Positions 22,680 to 32,978 of a DNA stretch of 64,000 bases are shown in pieces. Each line of letters opens with the position of its first letter. Within the stretch, counting starts at the first letter, position 1. The position numbers were made by a program, and so were the translations under genes. The stretch comes from Phytophthora colocasiae (lineage: Eukaryota > Oomycota > Peronosporomycetes > Peronosporales > Peronosporaceae). Location: the NCBI GenBank assembly GCA_018806915.1, contig JAGKQI010000088.1, forward strand, positions 1,488,001 through 1,552,000, written 5' to 3'. The notes under the pieces were generated by a model that worked only from the letters and a program-made list of their open reading frames with translations, made no database searches and was not told the DNA's origin.

Positions 22680-24916
22680 ATCTTCTCCACCTTCTCGGGG
22701 AACAACCCAGAGTGTCGAGTCTGATCGTACCACTTGCGGATCTGGTTGTAGAATTCCTCCATGGGGCATTCTCCAGTCACATGGATCTCCCCGCAACCAC
22801 GGCAGGTATACAAACAGCGATCCGTTGGATGGCCCCTCTTTCCGCACTTGTCACAGGTTAGACGTCTCCAGAAGTCCAGATCCGTGTGCTTCCGCGATCC
22901 ACAGTGCGAACAGCGACCTCGATCGTGATCTGATCCCCTGCGATCCGCGATCCGGCCTCGATCTTGCGCGTTCGTGTGCGATCGCGACTGATCCTGTTGG
23001 TGGGGAGCGCCCCCAGCACCGATCTGCTTGTCTTCTGACGCGGCGAGATATATCCTCCGGAGATCGCCTTCAGAATCGGATCCGTCTGATCCGGATATCT
23101 CTTCTGATTCCGAGCTCGGATCCTGGGTTTGGATCGCCCGTACCACCGCTCGGGTGGGTGCTGCCGGGGCACTGGCCGGTACCTTTTGTCTGTACTTCGA
23201 TCCAAACGCAGATTTACGCTGTCTGCTTTTCGCCCGTTCCCGGGCACGAAGTACTTCCTCCAGTTCATCGACGTCACTCAGTCGGAGTAGGGTCAGCCGA
23301 TCAGCTAACTCCGGATCTCCCAATGTCTCGATGTAGTGGTCTACATGTTCCCGGCGGGCCTTAGGGCTCCCATCCTTGATCTTCAGTCTAGCACGTAAAG
23401 CCGCCACGTTGAGCCGGTAGAGATAGTCAAGGGGAGTCTCTTCCGATCGCTTGCGAGCGTGATAGTATTGCCACGCGACCGACATACCCAATCCACAATA
23501 CTGGGTCTGGAAACTGTCCAACAGATCCGCCCAATTGGTTTTCGTCGTTCGACTGAGCTGCCTGTACCAGTTCTTTGCCGATCCCACCATCAGATCGGCA
23601 AACGTGAGTCACTTCTCTTCTTCCGTAGCCTGATCGCGCTGGAACGCCGACTTGACCTTACCGATCCAGGCCCGGGTGCGATCTTCATCCAAATCTTTAC
23701 CCGCAAAATCTTTTAGATCCGAGATCGCTGAAATTCGGACCCGCTGGATCATCGACGACCCTCCTTGACCGATCGCCGCGGATGCGATCGCTGCTCGGCT
23801 CGACATCTGTCCACCGGAACTCGGTATGCCCAGATCGTCCGGATCGTATTCCCATGCATCAGGATCTGAGGCTGTAACGGACTCCATGTCAACATCCAAC
23901 TCCCCTTTGATCGGCGATCGGGGTGTCGCGAGATTCCGTTCCTTTAAGAAACGACCCATCGCCATTTGAAAGTAGTCGTCCAACTTGTTGCTCGATCAAG
24001 TGGAATTAGTCGTCGGCGCGGTCTGGTCTGTCCGGATCCGGCGATTTTCTTGCTGATCAGGCGTCTTGGCCTCCAGCTTTGCAGCCGCCGATCGTGTATC
24101 TTGTTTCTTCATACGCGATTTCAGGAATTTGGCACCGGAGGGGCCCAACGACATACGTTGCAGCCTTCTCGGGCTGTCGGAATCTGGTTCCGAGTTTGCT
24201 GACGCGTAGCATGACGATCCAGTCTGATAGCCTGGATCGGGCGTCAGTGGGCGTTCGCCGACCAAGATTTTGAGAGAGTCGAATATATCATGGGTCGCAG
24301 ATTGGATCGCTTCCAATTCCAGGTCAAATAGAGAGTTTGGGTCGAACTCTCCAGCCACTAAACCAGCTTCTTGGAGTAGATCGAGTAGAATCCTCACCGC
24401 GTTCAGGCGGTCAGAGCTAGTCCGGGGCTTCGACACCGGGCCGGCGAGATTACCGATCTGGCGGACTTGTATGATCGTAAGAACGGGATCATTAAGCAAG
24501 GTCTCGCTTAGCATCTTCCTGTAATAGGCCTGCTCGATCGCGTCCTTGGTGATCGTCGATCCTGGGTTGATCACATCTTCTGGCTCTGAGTCTGGAGCTT
24601 TCAATTTCGTCCGGGTGCTCTTGATCTTCTTTTTCTTGGTCGATCTTGAGGCAACAGTGGACTTGGTGAGCAGATTAGGTTTCAGCTTTGCTGATTCCTT
24701 ATCGCTCGTGTGCGGATCTCGATTCTCATCCTCGTGCCTGTCAGTAGAGATCCTCCCAGAACTCTGCTGATCTGTGGATCTTTCCGTTTTCAGCGGTGCC
24801 TCCGTCGATCCAACATTCGTAGGCACTTCTTCCCCTTGTTCTTCTTTTATCTTTACATCTTCTTGGGACTCACGGTGATATCCGAAGTCACCAGAAGATC
24901 CGGGCACGCGCACCAT
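22670..24916 (-). pseudogene. gag: Element A gag with two in-frame TGA codons
   Basis: The first in-frame ATG (24916) lies inside the primer binding site; the protein begins MVRVPGSSGDFG. The N-terminal half is Lys/Ser-rich with a nuclear-signal-like KKKKIKSTRTK, then a helical region (LLDLLQEAGLVAGEF). After TGA 23996-23998 and a second TGA 23609-23611 the same frame continues into the capsid-like domain (SAKNWYRQL, SEETPLDYLYRLNVAALR) and a Cys/His-rich end (CSHCGSRKHTDLDFW, CDKCGKRGHPTDRC, CRGCGEIHVTGEC). Both TGAs also occur in copy C, so they predate the split of the copies or are read through. Confidence 0.85.
24898..24915 (-). other. Primer binding site of element A
   Basis: TGGTGCGCGTGCCCGGATC begins one base after the LTR end ACCACA. 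Its complement has the exact layout of a tRNA 3' end: GATC and CCGGG of the T arm, seven acceptor bases CACGCGC, discriminator A and CCA. The same 19 bases occur at 28644 in B1. I do not assign the amino acid. Confidence 0.8.
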
Positions 24917-26237
24917 TGTGGTGGAGCGGATCTGCCAAAATCTCGTTAAGGCAGGTCTCGATCACCACTTGCGCCCAGACACTGACTAACGGAGGGGGTC
25001 CCCCGATGATCCGTGATCTAGCTGTGTGTAGTTTCACCTTGTGTACCCGTCGGTAGGCGGGTTACGCTCTTCCAGGTGACTTCTGAAGATGTCTTGAAGG
25101 TCGGAAGAAAGTCTTGGGTGACGCAGGGGTTTGAGGTGGCGTGGAAGTTCTTCACTCCACCTCGGGGTACTTGATCCCGGTCGTAGGCGAACTTTCGAGC
25201 CTTGATCCGGGTGCCTGATTCTTGATCCAGGTCTTCCAATTATCCAATGTTCGGGATTCAGTCCCTTCCTTTCCGTTGTTTTCCGCTTCCTTTAGCGGGG
25301 GTCTTGAGAGGGTGAGATTCGACGGGATCATCAGGCTAAACAACCAATTCCTTCCGATCCGATGTATGCACTTAAAGGATAGTTCACTAGATAGGGCAAA
25401 GCTGGCCAATATATTATCCAGACTTAACCACTATACTAGATCACGTATCCTTACCTTCTTGACGCTTGTAGGGCCAATGTAGTTCCCGGTTCCAGGCGTA
25501 GCGAAGACACTTGAGTGGTTCAGGGCAAATTCGATTCTCCTTATGGTTATTCCTATGCCTACTAATCCCATCCTGATTTACTATCCTACGATCACATGAC
25601 ACTGGCTACATAGCTGATCCCTAGCTTGGCTCCCCTAACCCTGATCATGAGCCGATTTCGTACTTAACCGAAGCTTGATCTCGCACTTAATCGGGACTTG
25701 ATCGCTGCCTGATCCCGCTTGGTAGTCGTTCGGAGAATCCGGATCAAGCCACCAGAAGGGTCTGCGCCGTGCCTGGGGCTGATCCTGATCCGGAGCTGAT
25801 CTCGTACTTAAACGGGAGAGGATCACTGCGTGATCCCGCTTCGTCGCCGCCGGGGAAGCAGGATCATGCTGTTAGAAGGCTTCGGGGCGCCGGGGTGAGC
25901 CGATCGTGCTCACTTGGGACCCCGTCATCGCCGATCGCGCGAGAACACCCTTGATCTCCCCATTCTTCCTCCAGTAGAACTCGGATCACCAACGAACACC
26001 GCTCCACTTGATCTTCCGCCGGTGTCTCTGTTGCCTGTTCCCCGGCGGGACCCATCGTACCTTTGTCTTCCGCCGGTGTCTCTGTTGCCTGTTCCCCGGT
26101 GGGACCCATCGTACCTTTGTCTGATTCGACTCAGATCTGGAGATCACAGGTCCCCGCCACTGTCGCTTGTTCCGGATCTCTTTGGGTTCGTGGCTGATAT
26201 CGCCTCTCCGGGAAAGATTCTCGTTCGCTTCACCACA
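24917..26237 (-). repeat. 5' LTR of element A
   Basis: This 1,321-bp LTR ends TGTGGT...ACCACA. Compared with the left LTR it has an extra ~54-bp unit (tandem copy at about 26015-26121) and lacks one ~24-bp unit near 25690. The copy-C LTR at 46031-47354 is the same family. Confidence 0.94.
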
Positions 26238-26317
26238 CACACCTACGCAGCCCCGCTGCATCTGGTAGCAGTTGTAATCAATCCAACTCCTGAGTTGAAG
26301 ACTGTTTCTCTGTGAGA

Positions 26318-26760
26318 ATGGAGCAAGAAGCATACGCTCACTTGACTCCGAGTCAGCGGGACACGCTTAACAAGTTTACGTCCTTGCTGGGCCCGGAAGG
26401 TATGGCGCACCTTGCGTCCCAGGGGCCGGAGGCCGTCAACGCGCGCCTCGAGGCATTTGCCTCGTACGAGAACGCTCTCGTCGAGCACATTCAGCGGAAT
26501 GTAAAAGGGGCTACCCCTGCTTCGAGAGCTAAGCCCGTCACGCTCAGCATGAAGACCTTTCACGGGCACGAAGGGGAGAACCTCCTGTTGTGGACCCGAG
26601 AGGTCGAAATGGCCATGGGGGGCACCATGCTTCAGTTGGAGGGGCAACGCGTGGCGTTTGCCATCTCTAAGCTCGAAAGGCGAGCATGAGGATGGGCTTT
26701 GACGTCTGGGACGTCGGTGGAAGCGGCCTTCCCCACTTGCGAGCCAAGGGCCAAGCTCAC
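26318..26760 (+). pseudogene. E2 gag, N-terminal part
   Basis: ATG 26318 (MEQEAYAHLTPSQRD) matches the start of E1 gag. The frame is open past the codon that is TAG in E1 but ends at TGA 26687-26689, where E1 has CGA (a C-to-T change). The rest continues to the B1 insertion point after ...CCAAGCTCAC. Confidence 0.88.
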
Positions 26761-28641
26761 TGACACGTTGCTAATTACGATTTTTCGAGTGGATATGGAC
26801 GTTACGCTGTGATGTGATTGGATATACACTGGATTGTGGGAGAAAGGAAGATGTGGGACGAAGTTATGTCCCGTGCGACAATGATGGATCTGTGGAAGAA
26901 AACTGCTTTATATATTAACCTTCACCTGTACTGCAAAGGGGCCCAAGAGATCAGAAGTGTTCCTCGGAAAAGTGCACAAACTCCGAGAGACAACAACACT
27001 CAGTCTGGTCACCGGACTTTCCCCGACGATGAGCGCCTAAAGGTTGGCAGAAAGTCTCTCAGAAGAATGTATCTCTGAGAGACCTCATCCCGTTGCCGTC
27101 CTGTGTGACGATGATGGTTCAAGGAATACAGTTCTACCCACAAGATACCAAGTATCGCGCACCGGACGTAGCGCACCCCGCGCATATCCCTACTGGACTT
27201 CGTGCATTGTAGCATACGTGCTCCGCACCCTAAAAACACTCATGGATTTCTGGTGGAAACTCTGATATCACACCATGAAGTCAGACGTACGTCCGACGTA
27301 CATGAAGTCCGACGTACATGAGTCCGACGTACATGAGTCTGACGAACATGATTCTGGTAAACAAGTCTGATGTGTCCGGCTTATACAAGCAATATTCCAG
27401 ACATTTACCAGTTTCCGATGAACAGACTCCGACGTACAAGACTCCGATGAACAGACCCAAGTGTCACGACTCTGGTATTTACTACTCTGATGTACATGAT
27501 TCCGGAGTACATGGTTCCGATGAACATGTCTCCGACGCACATGATTCCAGACCCTGATGAACAGGATACCAGACTCTGACACTCTGAAGTCCACCCCATA
27601 CTGAAACCAAGTGTACCCAACACGACCTCACGCAATCAAGTGAAACGCAACCCACTCATCCCTGTAATGACATCATTAAGTGTCGACTCGACAAGATCCG
27701 CTGTACCGACTACCATAGTGAGCCCAAGTGAAAGTTCCTGAGTTATACTGAGACCAAGTGTATATGAGAATATGGAAGACAGAAGACAGAGAGATACGAG
27801 ATAGATAACCAGAGTTCAATTTTCCTTGTTGTAACGAGTTCGATTTGCTTTGTTATAACGAGGTCGTCTGCCTGCTGCTTCTCGTAAGTATTAGGCCACG
27901 ACAAAGCTTTGAGTCGTGTGATCTCTCACCTATCAAGCCCCTTTAGGTGGAGATCAGCGTAACGTAGAGACCTGAGAGGACCCACCTATTCCATTTCCTA
28001 GTTGGGTCGTTTGTCTTGTCTCTAACGGTAGCCCATTTCATATTGTACGTTTGGACAGGTTTTGGGAGCTAGACAGTCGCTCTCAAGACGCTCGGTAGAC
28101 TGTTATATAACTGATAGTGTATTTGCTTATTTTCCCTCTATATATTAGAGGGTGGTGCACGAAAGTTACGGGATTACCAGACAGACCAGGTGTCCGGTGA
28201 ACATTCCCTAGTTGACCTGGAGTACTAGCCCACTGCTCAAGGGCCAGGAAATAATAAGAGCAGCTACATATTTGTATATCAGAACTCTATATTGTGGTTA
28301 TCTCGGAAGTCTTGTGACAGGACTTCCCATTGTATTAATTTCTCTTTCGCCTTCAGAAATCTCTGGTGTACACAAGTGTTCACCAGAAAACGTTCGACTC
28401 TCAAGCGCTCCTGTGAGGATCAGAAGGACATCCGACGGTCTACGCAAGGAACCCTCACTCTCACACAAACTCTTACGACCCCGGCGAGGGTCTCATTACC
28501 AAGACAACGAACCTACGAGGACAGCACAAGGTAACACACGCCCACCTTGCTGTGCGACTCTGGTATCACTACCGGTAGTCACACTTCCAGGTTCACTGTA
28601 CGCCCCTGCACCGCGGTAAAAGTTGCACCGACTTCGCGACA
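26761..28641 (+). repeat. 5' LTR of B1
   Basis: It begins TGACACGTTGC and ends TTCGCGACA. At about 27265-27560 it holds an array of related 12-15 bp units built on TCCGACGTACATG, TCTGACGAACATG and TCCGATGAACA. A TATA-containing hairpin (CCCTCTA, loop TATAT, TAGAGGG) is at 28134-28152 and recurs in the other B LTRs; it is a plausible promoter element. Confidence 0.95.
28134..28152 (+). promoter_or_regulatory. TATA-in-hairpin, B-family LTR
   Basis: CCCTCTA and TAGAGGG form a 7-bp stem around TATAT. The feature is kept in the 3' LTR (near 43733-43750) and in B2 (near 51519-51536), and appears changed in remnant B3 (near 50270-50287). Its role as TATA box is inferred from sequence only. Confidence 0.4.
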
Positions 28642-28643
28642 AC

Positions 28644-28661
28644 TGGTGCGCGTGCCCGGAT
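28644..28661 (+). other. Primer binding site of B1
   Basis: TGGTGCGCGTGCCCGGATC lies two bases after the LTR end and is identical to the site in element A. It is complementary to a tRNA-like 3' end with CCA, discriminator A and a seven-base acceptor arm. Confidence 0.82.
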
Positions 28662-28733
28662 CTTGGTATCGTGATATCACCGGATCCAAGAGAGTTTGAG
28701 AAGAGGGTTTCCTGTCAAGCGTCTATATTCAAG

Positions 28734-31700
28734 ATGGCTTCACATGGAACTACGAGAGGAGGACGTCGGGGACGCGGTGGTCGCAGTGTGGCGACACGTC
28801 AGTCGAAGCGTCTTCAAGGTCTTCCGCCTGACGAACAACCCGATTTGGATGCTGTTCAGAAGGCGGCACGCGAGAAGAGGAAGGCTGCACGTGAAAAGGA
28901 AGCAGTCGAGGAGGTGAACGTCCTGGAACCGGCGGTCGAAGACCAGCCTGCTGCGGAGCCTGAAGCCCAAGAGACACCTAATGTGTCTGGCGAACAGGGT
29001 TCTGAGGAAGGTCTGTCCGAAGCTGAAGCTTCTGGTGACGAGGTGGCCACTGCCCGTGAGGGTGGTGATGAGGCGTCTGAGGGAGGCGCCGATGTGGTTG
29101 AGTCCCCGGAGGTCATCGACTTGTGTTCTGAGTCGACGACTTCTGGGAAGTCCGTGGGGGAAGTGAAGACGGAACCCGGACTGGTTGATGAACGTGTCTC
29201 GAAGACTCCAAAGTCCGAAGACACTCCGATGTCCGATGACATGCCGATGAAGTCCGAAGATTCTCTGAAGACACCGTCTGATGAGTCTGGGAGGGCTGAG
29301 TCGCTGGATGGAGAACGTGCTCTGAAGTACGTACGCCGTGAGTTCCGCCGCTGGAGGGACATGGACACAGGCAAGGTCGTCCCGCCGAACGTCGAATACG
29401 CCTGGCGAACAGCGAAGCACGCAAATGTCTTTCAGAAGGCTGCGGCAGCGACGGGCGACTACATCAAGTGGCGGTGTTCTTCAGTATTCCCAGAAGACAT
29501 GTGGATATCGGAGTTCTGCTTGAGGCGCCATAGTTTTGGCCGAGTCCAAGACTTGTCGTACGTCGAGATCTCGATGAATACTCTGACGACACCCGAGTGC
29601 GTCGCTGTCCTTCAGACGATGCTGTATGAAGCGGGATTTGAGTTCCAGAACCTGCTACCGAGGTGGTCTCAGACCCAAGCGCCTGCTATCTTTGAACCTC
29701 AAGTGCGCAGTGTGGCGACGGAGCTTCAGAGCCGACTTTCTGAAGAACTGGTTGAGTGGGCCACTGTGACCGCAAGGTCACAAGTTAATCGACTCCCAGA
29801 AGACACAAAGGTAGGCAACGAAGCACGTCAAGGCGAAGCTGATGGTATATTACGCGATGAGAAGGCTGACCTACAAGGACGACAGCTGATTATGAGACTC
29901 CGGGTGACCGGACTCAGAGTCACACATAGTTCTGACGGGTCCAGCAGTGGAGAACCGCCGCAGTCCAAGCGCCTGCAACATGGTCCGCCACGCCCGCAAG
30001 TCTCGTCGACACCATCTGCACTGTCGACGCCGTCGCTGAGTTCGCTGCTGGTATACGAGAGTCACTCTGATAGCACTCGCTTGGAGTCTGGTGTACCAAT
30101 GTCTGAAGATCGAGGTAGCTCCCTGATGACTGACGCGCCTGTGCCAAGTGTTATTGGGACCTCGCGTACGTCTGATGACCACTCGTCGGGACTCCAGACC
30201 TCTCGTGGAAGCTCCACAGACTCGTCGCTGGTGTCCATGAGTCGAGGGGCGTCTTCGCATATGCCAGTGTCAGTTGGAGGTCTGGCGATGATCGCCCAAG
30301 GTGCTGAAGCCGGAGGAATGCTCGCCGGAGAGTCTATGGGAATCCACGTGACACGAACACTGATGCCGGTGAAGTCGGAGCCCGATGACTTCGAGATGTT
30401 GGAAGAGAAGCCGGAGTTTCCAGAAGTGGAGTCCGAGAGACAGTTGTCTACCAGAGATTCTGTTCACCGGACGCCGAAGCTCCATCATCGTCCGTCTCGA
30501 GTCGTGGGAGAAGCCACCAGAGCAGGCATCAGAGTCTGAAGAGCGAGGATCACCGGAAAGTGTCTTCCAGACGCTTGAGTTCCGTTGCGTCAAGCCACAC
30601 ACGAAGTTCCCAGAGATCAGGCCCAGCGCAGATCGAATTGAACGCTATGCGGCAGCAACAGGAATGGCAGCGTCGAATGGAACAGGAGCAGAAGGAATTT
30701 CTGGCCAGAGAACGTCTGAAATTCATGGAGCGTGAACGTCGACGTGAACAACGGGAACTTGATACGCGCCAACAGATCCAGACACTTACCGACCGACTAC
30801 TTGAGTCTGAGAGCGCCAGACTGGAAGCCCAGAGACGCGCGGATGACTTGGAAGAACGTCGGAGTCAAGCGTCAGAGTCCAAGCCCAAGTACTATTCGAA
30901 ATCGTCTGAGAGACAGGTGTCTGACGAACAAGTTTCTGGTGAACAGTTTTCTGACGTACAGCGTCTGGAGACCGAGTTTGCAGATCGCTGGAAACAACGG
31001 GAAGACGAGGACGAAGCCGAACGTGCGGGTTGGGCAGACGAGCTGAAACGTGACTGGATTTCGCAAATGGAGACCTTTCGACAGCGGGTGCACGACGTGG
31101 AGTCGGAGCGCGACAGGGAGCGGGAAAGTTCCCAGAACATGCAGCGTTTCCAAGCCGCAGAATTGAGGAACCTTCGTGCAACATTGTCCTAAGTTCAAGG
31201 CCTGAAGTAGCAACTTCAAGTCGGATCTCCGGTGAACATGACCCTAAACCGGCAACCGGACTTCTGGTGAACAGTAGGGATACGGGAGATTGCACACCTG
31301 GGGTTAGGGGATCAGAAGGAGTCGCCAGTAGGGGTAGGGTTACACCCATTAAAACGACGGATGCCTTCCATACGCCTCTTCCCCTACGGAGATCGACCGA
31401 AACCAAGCGCGCGAAGGCTGGAAGGCATGGCGCGGCCACCGCGGCCGCTACGACGACCCAGACGGCTCAAGCGGCTCCCCTGACCGAGGTCAAGACTGAA
31501 GGAAGGCGCCCAGCGACTCCCAGGCGCGATGGACACCGGAAACCTAGCGAAAGACGCTCCGAAGATGGCCGGGACGCTCCTCGAAGGCCTGGAAGACGCA
31601 GGAATGACCCAGACCCGGGTGGAAGCTCCAGTGATTCAAGCTCGGACTCCAGTAACTCGTCGTCTGATGACTTGGACCCTCCGGAGGTTGTTAACCTGAC

Positions 31701-32942
31701 TTCTGCGTCCCATGGACAAGCTGGAGCGACTCTGCTGACTATGAGGCCCTTCATAAACTCAAGTATCATCGGAGAATTTGATCCCCGAGCGACATTGAGG
31801 GAACGTGTTCACTGGTGGGAGCGCTTTGTGAACATGGCATCTCAGGGAGCGTGGACGAACAAGACCCGCATACAGGAACTCAAGCTGAAGCTCCCGGTGT
31901 CTGCCAGAGATTGGTTCAACCAACTCCCGAAGAGTGTTTCCCGTGACTGGAAGGAATTATCGTCGTAGTTTCGCAGGCGCTATTGCAAGGCCCGGTCATC
32001 ATACTCCGAGAGATACTTCACGATGGAAATGAAGAGCTCCGAGACTCCGTTGGACTTCTTTTATCGCCTGAACTCGGCCGCCGGAAAAGCTGGGGTGGAG
32101 TTCAGAAAGTCCTCCAGACGCCTGGAGAAACACGTTCTGAGGTACATCACCAAGCTGAAGGACGAGCGTCTGAAGATCGCGTTACAAGGCAGGAAGTTCA
32201 GGAGTATCTCGGACTTGGAATATGCACTGCAACAGGATGAAGATGTCTAGCGAACTGCTGATCAAGATACTACGGCCACCAGACATCGAGACTTCCGAGC
32301 GGACAATCTCCCACGCGGACAGTTTAAGCCAAAGCGTATGGGGAAGACTTATGTCGCCCGAGAAGCAGACTCAGATGGCTTGGATGATGAAGACGCTGAC
32401 GCCCGAACTCAAGAGAAGGACGCCAGAACCTCGACGTCAGAGTATAACCGAGAAACGTCTGGTATACAATCTTCGTCTGGTGTACAATCTTCGTCTGGTG
32501 TACAAGCTGCCTATCAGGCGCCTGGTGGTGCTGATTGGACTCAGACTCTGACAAACTAAGTCTACCGGGTCATGGACAACATGGGATGGCGACTGCCGCC
32601 CCAGTCTCCCCGAGGATCCTCAGGTCAAGACTTCCAGCAGATAATTCTGACTACTGGAACAAGTTCTGCGAGAAGTGCCGCCGCTCGTGTCATTCAGAAG
32701 AGAACTGCTGGAGAAACATTGTCTGTGACCGTTGTCAGGAGAAAGGTCACCCGAGCAGGATGTGCCGAGTACCGCCGTGCGAGGTTTGCGGAAAGGTGCA
32801 CTCTGGGAGACCATGCGAAGACATCAAGACTCTGGAATCCCTCAAGAAACTAGCCCGTCAAGGTACACTGAAGGACCTGCCGGATCACCTGCTGGAGAAA
32901 CTCCTGGGTGACGAGGCTGACTCTGGGAAACAGTTAAACTAG
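28734..32942 (+). pseudogene. gag: B1 gag (long, several frameshifts and stops)
   Basis: ATG 28734 opens a 601-codon frame: Arg/Gly-rich start (GGRRGRGGR), acidic middle, then a folded-looking part (EFRRWRDMDTGKVVP, TPECVAVLQTMLYEAG). After shifts near 30480-30600 a highly charged coiled coil follows (EWQRRMEQEQKEFLARERLK, 30650-31190), then the capsid-like region (LRERVHWWERFVNMAS, SARDWFNQLPKSVS, SSETPLDFFYRLNSAAG) that matches A gag, with TAG codons at 31966-31968 and about 32248-32250. The end is Cys/His-rich (CEKCRRSCHSEENCW, CDRCQEKGHPSRMC, CEVCGKVHSGRPC). The stop TAG at 32940-32942 follows the slippery site. At ~1,400 codons it is about twice the A gag. Confidence 0.82.
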
Positions 32943-32978
32943 CAAGCCCGTCGGATGGGGATCCGAAACGCGCCGGGC
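32933..32978 (+). other. B1 predicted -1 frameshift signal: GTTAAAC-TAG plus bulged stem-loop
   Basis: G TTA AAC (32933-32939) in the gag frame is followed by TAG. After a 6-nt spacer the outer stem GCCCG (32946-32950) pairs with CGGGC (32974-32978), and the inner stem TCGGAT pairs with ATCCGA around a GGGG loop. The 3' side has a 7-nt bulge. Pol is open in the -1 frame from CTA 32939 onward. Element A has the same layout with different stem bases. Confidence 0.85.

Noticed and set aside
26818..27265. Small ORFs in the B LTR (MDIHWIVGERKMW and MAESLSEECISER types), repeated in all B LTRs
   Set aside because: They lie in LTR non-coding sequence; conservation reflects LTR identity, and B2 differs without a protein-like pattern.
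28212..28619. 135-codon ORF near the 3' end of the B LTR, present in all three LTRs
   Set aside because: It is within the LTR and lacks any domain; a leader peptide is possible but unsupported.
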